A stretch of DNA of 12,138 bases, taken from NCBI GenBank assembly GCA_009885425.1, contig VFKS01000518.1, forward strand, positions 1 through 12,138, in the 5' to 3' direction. The notes beneath the pieces are model-generated. The model was not told the DNA's origin and ran no database searches. It saw only the letters and a program-made list of their open reading frames with translations. This stretch comes from Novosphingobium sp. (GTDB taxonomy: Bacteria; Pseudomonadota; Alphaproteobacteria; Sphingomonadales; Sphingomonadaceae). Both the position numbers and the translations under genes were made by a program. This document shows, piece after piece, positions 1 through 6,572 of the stretch (the stretch's first letter is position 1; the number at the start of each line of letters is the position of its first letter).

Positions 1-174
1 AAAAGCGACATCAGATTCAGCGGGACCGCATCGGTCACCAGCGCCTGTTTGCTGATCGCTGCAGCCCGGATCACACTGGAGGGCACAACCAATATGTCGA
101 GCTTCTGCCCCCCCGGAATGACCAACACCGACGAGGTCTCCACCGGCCGCCCGACTATAAAGCTGGTGGCATGA
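1..174 (+). CDS. TadG-like pilus assembly protein, C-terminal fragment
   Basis: An open frame runs from the window edge to a TGA at 172-174. It encodes about 57 residues, ending in a Cys-Pro-Pro segment and the tail PTIKLVA. The start lies outside the window. The stop overlaps the next ATG by four bases (ATGA), which suggests translational coupling to the TadE-like gene. TadG-like proteins carry an N-terminal membrane helix and a large periplasmic part, and in alphaproteobacteria they usually sit beside two TadE-like genes, as here. The assignment rests mainly on this context and on the extracellular look of the tail, because no diagnostic domain remains in the visible part. Another Tad-cluster exported protein is possible. 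Confidence 0.55.
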   Translation, partial: KSDIRFSGTASVTSACLLIAAARITLEGTTNMSSFCPPGMTNTDEVSTGRPTIKLVA

Positions 175-647
175 TGGGGCTGCTGCGTATCCTGACAGAC
201 CTGCGGCAAGACCGCGAAGGGGCGATGATCATCGAAACCGCGCTGGTCGCGCCGGTATTGGTGCTGATGAGCCTGGGCGCCTTTCAGATCAGCAGTATTG
301 TCGCGCGTCAGACCGAGCTGCAAAGCGCAGCGGGCGAAGCGGCGGCAATTGCGCTGGCCTCCCCACCGGATACGGCCGCCAAGCGCACGGTGCTGAAGAA
401 CGTGGTGATGGCCTCAACCGGGCTGCCCGCCGACAAGGTGACTGTCTCGGTCGCCTATCGCTGTGACGCACAAACATCCTACACGTTCAACGTGAATGAC
501 TGCAATTCGGCGCAAGTCGTATCCAGCTTTGTGCGGATCCGGTTGACCGATATCTATACCCCGGCCTGGACCAATTTCGGCGTCGGCAGCGCGATCAACT
601 ATAACGTGATAAACCACGTGATGATCGGCCAGGCGGAGCCTACCTGA
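171..647 (+). CDS. TadE-like minor pilin (Tad/Flp pilus assembly)
   Basis: The product has 158 residues. After a short charged N-terminus (residues 1-17) comes the TadE-type segment, with Gly17-Ala-Met and Glu22 leading into a hydrophobic helix at about residues 20-43. This is the pseudopilin signature: the helix anchors the protein in the inner membrane, and Glu22 is the position expected for the pilin-type acidic residue. The remainder is a periplasmic domain with two cysteines (C98 and C111) that could form a disulfide, as is common in TadE/TadG proteins. ATG codons at 171 and 174 are both possible starts. The gene overlaps its upstream neighbour by 4 nt and the next gene by 1 nt (TGATG), so the three form one operon. 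TadE and TadF are minor pseudopilins for Flp pilus assembly and surface attachment. Confidence 0.85.
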   Translation: MMGLLRILTDLRQDREGAMIIETALVAPVLVLMSLGAFQISSIVARQTELQSAAGEAAAIALASPPDTAAKRTVLKNVVMASTGLPADKVTVSVAYRCDAQTSYTFNVNDCNSAQVVSSFVRIRLTDIYTPAWTNFGVGSAINYNVINHVMIGQAEPT

Positions 648-1084
648 TGCGGCGCATGATCTCCTTTCTTCGCAAGGACCAACGCGGTTCGGTTGCGGTC
701 GAATTTGCGCTGATCGGCCCGTTGCTGATCGGGATGCTGATGGGCGTGCTGCAGATCGGTGTCGGGATGCAGAACTATAACGCCCTACGCGGGATTTCCG
801 CCGATGTGGCGCGCTATTCGGTGATCAATTACCAGACCGCCAACCGGCTGACAGTCGGGCAGTTGCAGGACTACGCCAACGGCGTCGCTGTTACCGCTCC
901 CTATGGCCTGGTCCGCGACCGGTTCACGGCAACAATCACTCCTGCGGCGACCCAGCGGGTTATCGGAGCGACGGAATACACCATCACGTTGGACTATGAT
1001 GTCCCGACGATGCTTTCAGTCATCGGCATTGGCGAGATTCCGCTTTCATACAGCCGCCCGATCTTCGTGATCGAAGCCAGCTAA
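647..1084 (+). CDS. TadE/TadF-like minor pilin
   Basis: The product has 145 residues. A basic N-terminus (residues 1-13) precedes Gly14-Ser-Val-Ala-Val-Glu19-Phe and a hydrophobic helix at about 19-41, which is the TadE-like signature. The rest is a small, beta-rich periplasmic part with no cysteine. It resembles the preceding gene in layout but not in detail, so the pair fits the usual TadE plus TadF arrangement. Start and previous stop overlap in TGATG, implying translational coupling. This is the last gene of the plus-strand Tad operon: it ends at TAA (1082-1084), and a hairpin follows before the convergent pdhB. Which of the two genes is TadE and which TadF cannot be decided from sequence alone. 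Confidence 0.85.
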   Translation: MRRMISFLRKDQRGSVAVEFALIGPLLIGMLMGVLQIGVGMQNYNALRGISADVARYSVINYQTANRLTVGQLQDYANGVAVTAPYGLVRDRFTATITPAATQRVIGATEYTITLDYDVPTMLSVIGIGEIPLSYSRPIFVIEAS

Positions 1085-1137
1085 GCCACAAATTTCACGC
1101 AGTATATTGAGGGTGTTAGCCATGCTTTTTGGGCAAG

Positions 1138-1173
1138 GCAGCACCTTTTCGATGACCGCCAAAGAGGTGCTGC
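1138..1173. terminator. Hairpin between convergent tad and pdh operons
   Basis: GCAGCACCT (1138-1146) and AGGTGCTGC (1165-1173) form a perfect 9-bp stem. It extends inward by three more pairs, one of them G-U, leaving a loop of about 12 nt. It lies between the ends of two converging operons, so it may stop transcription in both directions. Neither side has a clear T tract, so it is not a textbook intrinsic terminator. Nothing else was recognised in 1085-1199. Confidence 0.4.
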
Positions 1174-1199
1174 GCAGTCAGTCCTATGGCACTCAGTAA

Positions 1200-2582
1200 T
1201 TAACGATAGCAGACCTTGCGGACTGCAGCAGCGATCCGTCCGGCATCGATGATCGCGGCTTTCTCCAGGTTGGCGGCATAGGGCAGCGGGACGTCTTCGT
1301 CGCAAACCCGCAGCACCGGCGCATCGAGGTGGTCGAAGCCGTCCTCCATGCAGATCGCCATCACTTCTGACGCTATCGAACAGACCGGCCAACCTTCTTC
1401 GGCAATCACCAGTCGGTTGGTCTTGGCCAGCGAGGTCAACACCGCCTCGCGGTCGAGCGGACGCAGCGTGCGCAGATCGAGCACTTCGGCTTCGATCCCC
1501 TCGCCCGCCAGCACTTCAGCCGCTTCGAGCGCCATGCCGACCCCGATCGAATAGGACACGATGGTCACATCCGATCCCTCGCGCATGATCCGGGCCTTGC
1601 CGATTGGCAGGACATGATCATCAAGCTCTGGCAGCTCAAAGCTGCGGCCATAGATCAGCTCGTTTTCGAGGAACACCACCGGGTCCTCGCTGCGGATCGC
1701 GGCTTTTAGCAATCCTTTGGCATCAGCCGCGTCATAGGGCGCGATCACGATCAGGCCGGGGACGCTGGCGTACCACGGGCCAAAGTTTTGGCTGTGCTGC
1801 GCGCCGACCCGGCTGGCGGCGCCATTCGGGCCCCGGAATACGATCGGACAGCGCATCTGCCCGCCCGACATGTAATTGGTCTTTGCCGCCGAATTGATAA
1901 CATGATCAATTGCTTGCATCGCAAAGTTGAACGTCATGAATTCAACGATCGGGCGCAAGCCGCCCATCGCTGCCCCGGCGCCGATCCCGGCAAAACCGTA
2001 TTCGGTGATCGGCGTATCGATCACCCGCTTGGGCCCGAATTCGTCGAGCAGCCCCTGGGTGACCTTGTATGCCCCCTGATACTGCGCGACTTCCTCACCC
2101 ATCACGAACACGCGGTCATCGCGGCGCATTTCCTCGGCCATTGCATCACGCAAGGCTTCGCGGACGGTGATGGTCTGCATATTGGTGCCGGCCGGGATCG
2201 CGGGATCGGCGGGCCGGGGTTTCGGCTTTACGTCGTCCCGGACTTGATCCGGGACCGCTGGCGGCGCAGCGCTTTCCTTCGCGGACTGAGTGATGCTGTC
2301 AGCGGTCCCGGCCTTCGCCGGAACGACGACCTCGACCTCGCCCTCGCCGCTGATCGTCGCGATCACCGTGCCGACTTTCACGCCCTCGGTGCCCTCAGCC
2401 ACCAGGATCGCACCGATCACGCCTTCGTCGATCGATTCGAATTCCATCGTCGCCTTGTCGGTTTCGATCTCAGCCAGAATGTCGCCCGATTTGACCGTGT
2501 CGCCTTCCTTGACCAACCACTTGGCGAGGGTCCCTTCTTCCATCGTCGGGGACAGCGCAGGCATTTTGAGTTCGATGCTCAT
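1200..2582 (-). CDS. pdhB: Pyruvate dehydrogenase E1 component, beta subunit (lipoyl-domain fusion)
   Basis: The product has 460 residues. Residues 1-80 are a biotinyl/lipoyl domain with the lipoylation site in ETDKATME (Lys43). A linker (about 83-134) rich in Ala, Pro and Lys follows. Residues about 136-458 are the transketolase-like E1-beta region, with the [16 protein letters not shown] segment, ITEYGFAG and the C-terminal transketolase domain. With PdhA it forms the alpha2beta2 E1 enzyme that decarboxylates pyruvate with thiamine diphosphate and reductively acetylates the lipoyl group of E2. An extra lipoyl domain on E1-beta is known in alphaproteobacteria. Its start overlaps the pdhA stop by one base (TGATG), so translation is coupled. 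The linker contains an in-frame palindromic repeat (residues 85-118). The E2 gene (pdhC) is not in the window. Confidence 0.97.
   Translation of the reverse strand: MSIELKMPALSPTMEEGTLAKWLVKEGDTVKSGDILAEIETDKATMEFESIDEGVIGAILVAEGTEGVKVGTVIATISGEGEVEVVVPAKAGTADSITQSAKESAAPPAVPDQVRDDVKPKPRPADPAIPAGTNMQTITVREALRDAMAEEMRRDDRVFVMGEEVAQYQGAYKVTQGLLDEFGPKRVIDTPITEYGFAGIGAGAAMGGLRPIVEFMTFNFAMQAIDHVINSAAKTNYMSGGQMRCPIVFRGPNGAASRVGAQHSQNFGPWYASVPGLIVIAPYDAADAKGLLKAAIRSEDPVVFLENELIYGRSFELPELDDHVLPIGKARIMREGSDVTIVSYSIGVGMALEAAEVLAGEGIEAEVLDLRTLRPLDREAVLTSLAKTNRLVIAEEGWPVCSIASEVMAICMEDGFDHLDAPVLRVCDEDVPLPYAANLEKAAIIDAGRIAAAVRKVCYR
2231..2328. repeat. REP-like double-hairpin element inside the pdhB linker
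   Basis: Two arms, 2231-2260 and 2300-2328, are inverted copies of each other. The inner 12 bp (GGGACCGCTG end) pair perfectly and the outer 11 bp pair with one mismatch. Each arm is also a small palindrome of its own: CCCGGA-cttga-TCCGGG on the left and CCGG-ccttcg-CCGG on the right. The arms flank a 39-bp centre. From memory, such paired arms are frequent dispersed repeats in sphingomonad genomes, normally between genes. Here the whole unit is translated on the minus strand as residues 85-118 of PdhB, giving VVPAKAGT at one end and VPDQVRDD at the other. No second copy was seen in this window. Confidence 0.8.
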
Positions 2583-3658
2583 CAGTAGCTCTCCACCAGA
2601 ATATCTGTGTAGAGTTCGGGCATCTCCGGTTCGGGCGAATTTTCCGCGAAATCAGCCGCTTCGACGACTCTGCTGCGAATCTGCTTTTCGATCTCCTTGA
2701 GCCGCTCCTCGCTCACCCCGCGGGCCAGCAGTTCGGCCTTGGCCGCATCGATCGGATCGCGATTGTCGCGCATTTCCTGCACTTCTTCGCGGGTGCGGTA
2801 CTTGGCCGGGTCGGACATCGAGTGCCCGCGATAGCGATAGGTCTGTAGCTCCATCAGCACCGGCCCCTTGCCGCTGCGGACGTGCGCCACTGCGACTTCC
2901 GCGGCCGCGCGCACTTCGAGCACGTCCATCCCATTGACGTTCATCCCCGGGATCCGGAAAGCGGTTCCGCGGCGGTGGAAATGAGTTTCGGCGCTGCCCC
3001 GGGTCACCGCGGTGCCCATCGCATAGCCGTTGTTTTCGACCACGAAGATGATCGGCAAATTCCACAAAGCCGCCATATTGAACGCTTCATAGACCTGGCC
3101 CTGGTTGGCCGCGCCGTCGCCGAAATAGGCCATGCACAGCCCGCCGTCTTCGCGGTACTTGTGGCCAAACGCCAGCCCTGCCCCCAGCGGCACCTGCGCG
3201 CCGACGATGCCATGGCCGCCGTAGAATTTGTGCTCGGTCGAAAACATATGCATCGACCCACCCTTGCCGCGCGAAATCCCGGCGGCGCGCCCGGTCAGTT
3301 CGGCCATGATTACCTTGGGATCGATCCCGTAAGCCAGCATATGGCCGTGATCGCGGTATCCGGTGATCACGCTGTCATGCCCGGCCTTCAGCGCCGACTG
3401 CAGCCCCACAGCAACCGCTTCCTGACCGATGTAGAGGTGGCAGAACCCGCCGATCAGACCCAGCCCGTAAAGCTGCCCGGCCTTTTCCTCAAACCGCCGG
3501 ATCAGCAGCATCTGTTCGTAGAAGTGGAGCAGCTGTTCGTCGCTGGCGGCAAAGCGCGGATTGGCATCGTGCGCGTCCTGCAAACTGCGCAGGGCGAAAG
3601 TTTCTTCGCCAACGGCAGTCTTGTCAGTCGCTTTACGGCTCGGTGCGGACTTGGCCAA
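2582..3658 (-). CDS. pdhA: Pyruvate dehydrogenase E1 component, alpha subunit
   Basis: The product has 358 residues. The thiamine-diphosphate motif spans residues 180-210, from Gly180-Asp-Gly182 to Asn209-Asn210. The E1-alpha loop [15 protein letters not shown] is at 274-288; it is the site phosphorylated in mitochondrial homologues, and regulation there is not implied here. The first 30 residues are a basic, low-homology extension usual in alphaproteobacterial PdhA. The start is TTG (3658-3656). It is the only plausible start after the in-frame stop eleven codons upstream region near 3683, and it is preceded by AGGGGA about 8 nt away. The enzyme decarboxylates pyruvate, feeding acetyl-CoA to the TCA cycle. 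It follows ftsB on the same strand with a 117-bp gap that holds a likely promoter, and it overlaps pdhB by one base. Confidence 0.97.
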   Translation of the reverse strand: MAKSAPSRKATDKTAVGEETFALRSLQDAHDANPRFAASDEQLLHFYEQMLLIRRFEEKAGQLYGLGLIGGFCHLYIGQEAVAVGLQSALKAGHDSVITGYRDHGHMLAYGIDPKVIMAELTGRAAGISRGKGGSMHMFSTEHKFYGGHGIVGAQVPLGAGLAFGHKYREDGGLCMAYFGDGAANQGQVYEAFNMAALWNLPIIFVVENNGYAMGTAVTRGSAETHFHRRGTAFRIPGMNVNGMDVLEVRAAAEVAVAHVRSGKGPVLMELQTYRYRGHSMSDPAKYRTREEVQEMRDNRDPIDAAKAELLARGVSEERLKEIEKQIRSRVVEAADFAENSPEPEMPELYTDILVESY

Positions 3659-3754
3659 ATTCGTATCCCCTGGGGTATGGAACTACGCTTTCGCCTATAG
3701 GGCGAACTGGGCGCGAGGCAAACTAGCGCATACGAATTTGATGGAACGAATTTG
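3656..3754. repeat. Three copies of ACGAATTTG around the pdhA promoter
   Basis: ACGAATTTG occurs on the plus strand at 3732-3740 and 3746-3754 (14-bp phasing) and on the minus strand at 3664-3656, overlapping the pdhA start codon. The outer pair makes a perfect 11-bp inverted repeat, CAAATTCGTAT (3656-3666) with ATACGAATTTG (3730-3740). Two copies lie just upstream of the predicted -35 box and one lies at the start codon, a layout that would suit a regulator able to loop DNA. No known regulator consensus is recognised. Confidence 0.45.
3694..3721 (-). promoter_or_regulatory. Putative sigma-70 promoter of pdhAB
   Basis: On the minus strand TTGCCT (3721-3716) and TATAGG (3699-3694) are separated by 16 nt, which resembles a sigma-70 promoter. 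It would start transcription near 3687, about 30 nt before the TTG start of pdhA. The -10 region lies in a small hairpin (TTCGCC/GGCGAA, 3690-3706). This is based on pattern matching only. Confidence 0.35.
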
Positions 3755-3775
3755 GCGCAAATTGCGCGCCGCGGC

Positions 3776-4084
3776 CTACGGAATGGTCAGCACAACTTCA
3801 TCCGGGTGCACCACATTGAGATTCGCGCGCAGCAGCTGCCCGGCCATGTCGGGATCGACCTGGCGCGGATCGAGCAGGCTGACCCGGTTCTTGAGCGCGT
3901 TCCGCTCCTCAGTCAGCAAGGTAAGTTCCTTGTGCCGTTCGGTCAGTAAGCGATTGTTTTCGCTCCACGCAAGCAGCCCGCTGGGGCCAAACAGCACCCA
4001 TGCCCCCATGACCAGCAGACAGCTCAGTGCGAAAGCCTGTGTCAGCCCTTCTTTCGCGAGTTTTGGTTTAGTCCGTCTGGCCAT
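3776..4084 (-). CDS. ftsB: Septum formation initiator FtsB/DivIC family
   Basis: The product has 102 residues with the FtsB/DivIC plan. A basic cytoplasmic N-terminus (1-13) is followed by one membrane helix (about 14-33) and a coiled coil (about 41-70, rich in Glu, Leu and Arg). The conserved tail around DPDMAGQLLRANLNVVHPDE ends the protein. FtsB joins FtsL and FtsQ in the periplasm to activate septal peptidoglycan synthesis during division. Its place just upstream of pdhA is typical of alphaproteobacteria. It starts at ATG (4084-4082) with a weak AGG nearby. A small palindrome, GAATCA-TAGT-TGATTC (4095-4110), lies over the likely promoter region together with a TATGAT -10-like box. Confidence 0.9.
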   Translation of the reverse strand: MARRTKPKLAKEGLTQAFALSCLLVMGAWVLFGPSGLLAWSENNRLLTERHKELTLLTEERNALKNRVSLLDPRQVDPDMAGQLLRANLNVVHPDEVVLTIP

Positions 4085-4159
4085 ACTGCCTGTAGAATCA
4101 TAGTTGATTCAGCTATTCAAGTGTTAAGTTTAGCCGAGCCTCTCAAGTCGTCGCAAAAG

Positions 4160-4189
4160 GACGCCCGGATGATTGCTCATCCGGGCGTC
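4160..4189 (-). terminator. Intrinsic terminator downstream of the PRC-barrel gene
   Basis: GACGCCCGGATGA (4160-4172) pairs perfectly with TCATCCGGGCGTC (4177-4189): 13 bp with a 4-nt loop. Read on the minus strand it is followed by CTTTT (4159-4155). This fits a rho-independent terminator ending the 5157-4240 transcript before ftsB. Confidence 0.8.
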
Positions 4190-4190
4190 A

Positions 4191-4231
4191 CGAGGGGCCT
4201 AGGGAGGGGGGGGCGGGAGATAGGCCCCTCG
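4191..4231. other. Second hairpin with a G-quadruplex-type loop
   Basis: CGAGGGGCCTA (4191-4201) pairs perfectly with TAGGCCCCTCG (4221-4231), an 11-bp stem. The 19-nt loop (4202-4220) contains four G runs: G3 at 4202-4204, eight Gs at 4206-4213, and G3 at 4215-4217, separated by single bases. This meets the usual G-quadruplex pattern on the plus strand, which is the template strand for the minus-strand gene that ends nine bases away. It stands directly before the intrinsic terminator, so it may reinforce stopping of RNA polymerase. Confidence 0.7.
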
Positions 4232-4239
4232 CTATTCGA

Positions 4240-5157
4240 TCAGTTTGTGTCGTTGGCCCGGTCGCGGGCCTTGGCCGAACCCTTGCTCTTCGCAGCAGCG
4301 TTGGAATTTCCGGCCGCTTGCTTTTCGGCCTGCTGTTCGGCTGCTGCCGTCTTGATCTGACCTTCGGTCATGCCGGTAATCAGTGCTGAACCACTGGTCG
4401 AAAACGAGCTTGCCGGCAGCGTTGCGGTTTCACCATCAACTTTGACCACCAGCGCCTCGACCCGGCCGCGCCCGTCTGCAATGACTTCACGGACCTTGCC
4501 GATCTTTTCGCCGTTGGCATCGAGCAACTTCATCCCTGGCTTGACCTCGAAGGTACCAGCGGCGTCACCGGCGGCGCTTCCAGCCAGGGCGAGCATGTTG
4601 TTGCCGCCCGAAGCTGCGCCATTGGCACTGCCTGCGGCCGAGCCGCTGGCGCTGCCGGCACTGTTGACTGTTGATTCGGCGGTGCCGCGCGTCGATTGCA
4701 CAATGTTTCCAGCCCGGTCACGGGTAGTCCCGACGGTCTGACCTGCCTTATTACGCAGATCGCCTACCGCAGGGCGCACAGCATCGGTGCCAAGCAGCTG
4801 TGCATCGGCACCGCCTGAGCCCGAAGCATTGGCCGAGCCCTGCCCGCTGCCGGTTACCGCACCGAGCGGACCCGTCGCCGACTGGGTGACCGAACCGTTG
4901 CCCCGGCCATTGGCCGCGCCATCGGCTTCGACCTTACCCGAACGACGATCGACCTTCTTGGTTGCAGTTGCGTCGCCTGAGCCGCTAACCGAGCCGATGG
5001 TCGAGTTATCGACCCGCGGGAACGAGCCAAGCGGGCCGCTCACCGAGCCAGAGCCGCCGCCGCCAAGTACGCCACCAAGGCCGCCGCCCAACTGGGCATG
5101 CGCAGGATTGGCAATCGCGATCAGTGCCGCGGCGGAGAGGAAAGTGAAAGTTCTCAT
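4240..5157 (-). CDS. Exported Gly/Ser/Ala-rich protein with 11-residue repeats and PRC-barrel-like domain
   Basis: The product has 305 residues from ATG 5157-5155, chosen because AAAGGA lies 8 nt upstream and because a signal peptide then begins at residue 1 (hydrophobic 5-16, cleavage likely after Ala-His-Ala21). An in-frame ATG at 5214 would put 19 polar residues before the signal and is unlikely. Residues 22-130 are low complexity and rich in Gly and Ser, with GPLG twice (41-44 and 96-99). Residues 136-168 form three 11-residue units (NKAGQTVGTTR, DRAGNIVQSTR, GTAESTVNSAG), like amphipathic LEA-type repeats. A Ser/Ala/Gly spacer leads to a PRC-barrel-like domain (about 201-265). The tail is rich in Ala and Lys. 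The function is unknown; it is probably periplasmic or surface-associated. It lies 100 nt downstream of the protease on the same strand, with its own structured leader. Confidence 0.75.
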   Translation of the reverse strand: MRTFTFLSAAALIAIANPAHAQLGGGLGGVLGGGGSGSVSGPLGSFPRVDNSTIGSVSGSGDATATKKVDRRSGKVEADGAANGRGNGSVTQSATGPLGAVTGSGQGSANASGSGGADAQLLGTDAVRPAVGDLRNKAGQTVGTTRDRAGNIVQSTRGTAESTVNSAGSASGSAAGSANGAASGGNNMLALAGSAAGDAAGTFEVKPGMKLLDANGEKIGKVREVIADGRGRVEALVVKVDGETATLPASSFSTSGSALITGMTEGQIKTAAAEQQAEKQAAGNSNAAAKSKGSAKARDRANDTN

Positions 5158-5162
5158 AGTTC

Positions 5163-5221
5163 CGGTCCTTTTGTTGTTCTGCGACCGAACTGCGTCGGTC
5201 GCACATTGAGACAACGGACCG
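5163..5221 (-). promoter_or_regulatory. Structured 5' leader that can sequester the ribosome binding site
   Basis: On the minus strand the leader can fold into one long interrupted stem. CGGUCC (5221-5216) pairs with GGACCG (5168-5163), GUUGU (5215-5211) with ACAAC (5177-5173), and UGCGACCGA (5203-5195) with UCGGUCGCA (5188-5180), closed by a 6-nt loop. The outer pairing covers the GGA of the Shine-Dalgarno AAAGGA. All 20 pairs are perfect, with unequal bulges between blocks. This could be an RNA thermometer or another translational control. It does not match a riboswitch class I know. Confidence 0.6.
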
Positions 5222-5228
5222 CGTCCAG

Positions 5229-5234
5229 ATTTTA
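5229..5234 (-). promoter_or_regulatory. Possible -10 box for the PRC-barrel gene
   Basis: TAAAAT on the minus strand (5234-5229) would place a transcription start near 5222, exactly at the first base of the structured leader. No good -35 box is visible at the right distance, so the call is weak. The run of seven T bases just after the protease stop codon (minus strand, about 5254-5248) could instead help end the protease transcript. Confidence 0.25.
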
Positions 5235-5257
5235 CTTCAGCAACCGCAAAAAAATTT

Positions 5258-6493
5258 TCAACGGCAGACCGAGCAGATCAATCCCCGGCCGCTACGGGGG
5301 TCGGGACGGCGTTTGGATAAAGGTATAGCCTCGCTATCGAGTGCACTGCGGATCGATCCGGGCTTCAACCCGCGTTCGAAGGCGGCAGCGGCCCGCACAG
5401 CGACCAGCGGCGCTGCGAATGAAGTGCCGCGAACCGCAACCTTGCGTCCGTTGCGGTCAAGCGCCTGAACATCGCCCCCAGGCGCGGCATAATCGACATG
5501 ACTGGCACGCCCAGCCTCGATCAGCACCCGATTGCGGCGATCAACCCCTGTGATAGCGAGCACGCCATTGTAAGAGGCCGGGTAACTCGGCGGAGCTGCA
5601 GCACCGTCGTTGCCGACCGCCGCAACCAGCACAACACCGCGCGCCTGCGCCGCGCGGATCGCGCGCTCGACCAAGGCATTGCGCGGGCCGACGAGGCTGA
5701 TCGAAATCACCCGCGCACCGCTCGAAACCAGCCAGCCGATGGCCTGACCGATCGCCAGCGACGATCCTCCGGCGGGATCGACCCCATAAACATCGGCTAC
5801 CATTAGCTGCCGCGCGCCAGCCCAGCTCGCCAGCGATGCCACCGCGCTTCCATGATTGCTTGGCGCTGGTGCGCCCTTTGCGAATCCACGCAGAGCAAGG
5901 ACCGGTTGTGCGGGCGCGCCGTCGATGATGCCGATCGGGACATTGACCGGAGCCAGCGCAGGGTGCGCGAACCCGGCCGGTCTTTCGGAGCGCGCTCCGC
6001 TCTGAAAATGGATCTGGTCGCTGGCAATTGTTACGGAAGGCAGCGCGCGGCGCAGTTGCTGCTCGCCCTTGGCAAGGCTGGTCCCGGCTGGCAAAACGAG
6101 TTCGACCACCGCGATCCCCAGCCCTTCAATCTCGCTCTGCCGGCCAGTGGTAAAGCCAAGCGCCACGGCCCGATCGAGACTGGCCTGGTCCGGGTCGATC
6201 AGCAACAGCACCCCTCGCCGTGCGGGTTCCCCCACGGCATCGCGTTCAAGCACCGCGCGATTGCTCCGCAGCAGGCCGTCGATCCGGTCAAGCCGGGCCT
6301 GCCGCATGGCCGCAGTCACCTGGGAAGTCGTGCCGTCGAGCAACTGACCGGCCGTGCCTAGCGGCCCATTGAGCAAGCCATCTGTGCTCGGCAGGCTCGG
6401 CAAGCCGCCGCCAGGCAATACGATCTGCGCCGCCAGCGGCATCGCTGCGATCAGCGCCAACCCGGTCAGCAATGTCGAGAAACGGCGGGCCAT
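5258..6493 (-). CDS. Exported subtilisin-like (S8) serine protease
   Basis: The product has 411 residues. A signal peptide (1-22, cleavage near Ala-Ala-Gln) is followed by a Gly/Leu/Pro-rich stretch containing GPLG (43-46). Residues about 60-180 form an N-terminal region that may act as a propeptide. The catalytic domain (about 185-400) shows the S8 triad: Asp191 in IIDG, His214 in NHGSAVAS and Ser358 in GTSFAAP, plus the oxyanion Asn295 in AVGND. All key residues are present, so it should be active. The tail ends in a Cys-Ser-Val-Cys-Arg motif that may form a disulfide. It starts at ATG 6493-6491 with AAAGGA 6 nt upstream. It is divergent from an ECF sigma factor across a 79-bp region with a 12-bp inverted repeat, suggesting control by that sigma factor. 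Substrates cannot be read from the sequence. Confidence 0.9.
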   Translation of the reverse strand: MARRFSTLLTGLALIAAMPLAAQIVLPGGGLPSLPSTDGLLNGPLGTAGQLLDGTTSQVTAAMRQARLDRIDGLLRSNRAVLERDAVGEPARRGVLLLIDPDQASLDRAVALGFTTGRQSEIEGLGIAVVELVLPAGTSLAKGEQQLRRALPSVTIASDQIHFQSGARSERPAGFAHPALAPVNVPIGIIDGAPAQPVLALRGFAKGAPAPSNHGSAVASLASWAGARQLMVADVYGVDPAGGSSLAIGQAIGWLVSSGARVISISLVGPRNALVERAIRAAQARGVVLVAAVGNDGAAAPPSYPASYNGVLAITGVDRRNRVLIEAGRASHVDYAAPGGDVQALDRNGRKVAVRGTSFAAPLVAVRAAAAFERGLKPGSIRSALDSEAIPLSKRRPDPRSGRGLICSVCR

Positions 6494-6523
6494 GGATAGT
6501 CCTTTGCAAATTTTTGCTTAATC

Positions 6524-6559
6524 ATGGATGAAACGTGCAAGACCGGTCGTTTCATCCAT
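6524..6559. promoter_or_regulatory. Perfect 12-bp inverted repeat in the divergent sigma/protease control region
   Basis: ATGGATGAAACG (6524-6535) and CGTTTCATCCAT (6548-6559) are exact reverse complements separated by 12 nt. Each arm contains TGAAAC, an ECF-type -35 (AAC) motif, placed to fire outward on opposite strands: toward the sigma gene on plus and toward the protease on minus. The matching -10 elements are not clear: CGTTTC follows at 13 nt, shorter than the usual 16-17. The repeat may therefore be two overlapping ECF promoters, an operator, or both. Confidence 0.6.
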
Positions 6560-6572
6560 AGACAAGGTTTTG

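Noticed and set aside
1788..2588. 266-codon plus-strand frame opposite pdhB
   Set aside because: It is the antisense of a clear pdhB coding region, is rich in His, Arg and Asp as expected of an opposite-strand shadow in high G+C DNA, and has no recognisable domain.
2882..3700. 272-codon plus-strand frame opposite pdhA
   Set aside because: pdhA is unmistakable on the minus strand, and this frame has the same His/Arg-rich shadow composition.
6528..6572. Upstream ATG for the ECF sigma factor
   Set aside because: It lies within the inverted repeat and lacks a Shine-Dalgarno, while ATG 6573 has AAGG at a workable distance and homology begins just after it.
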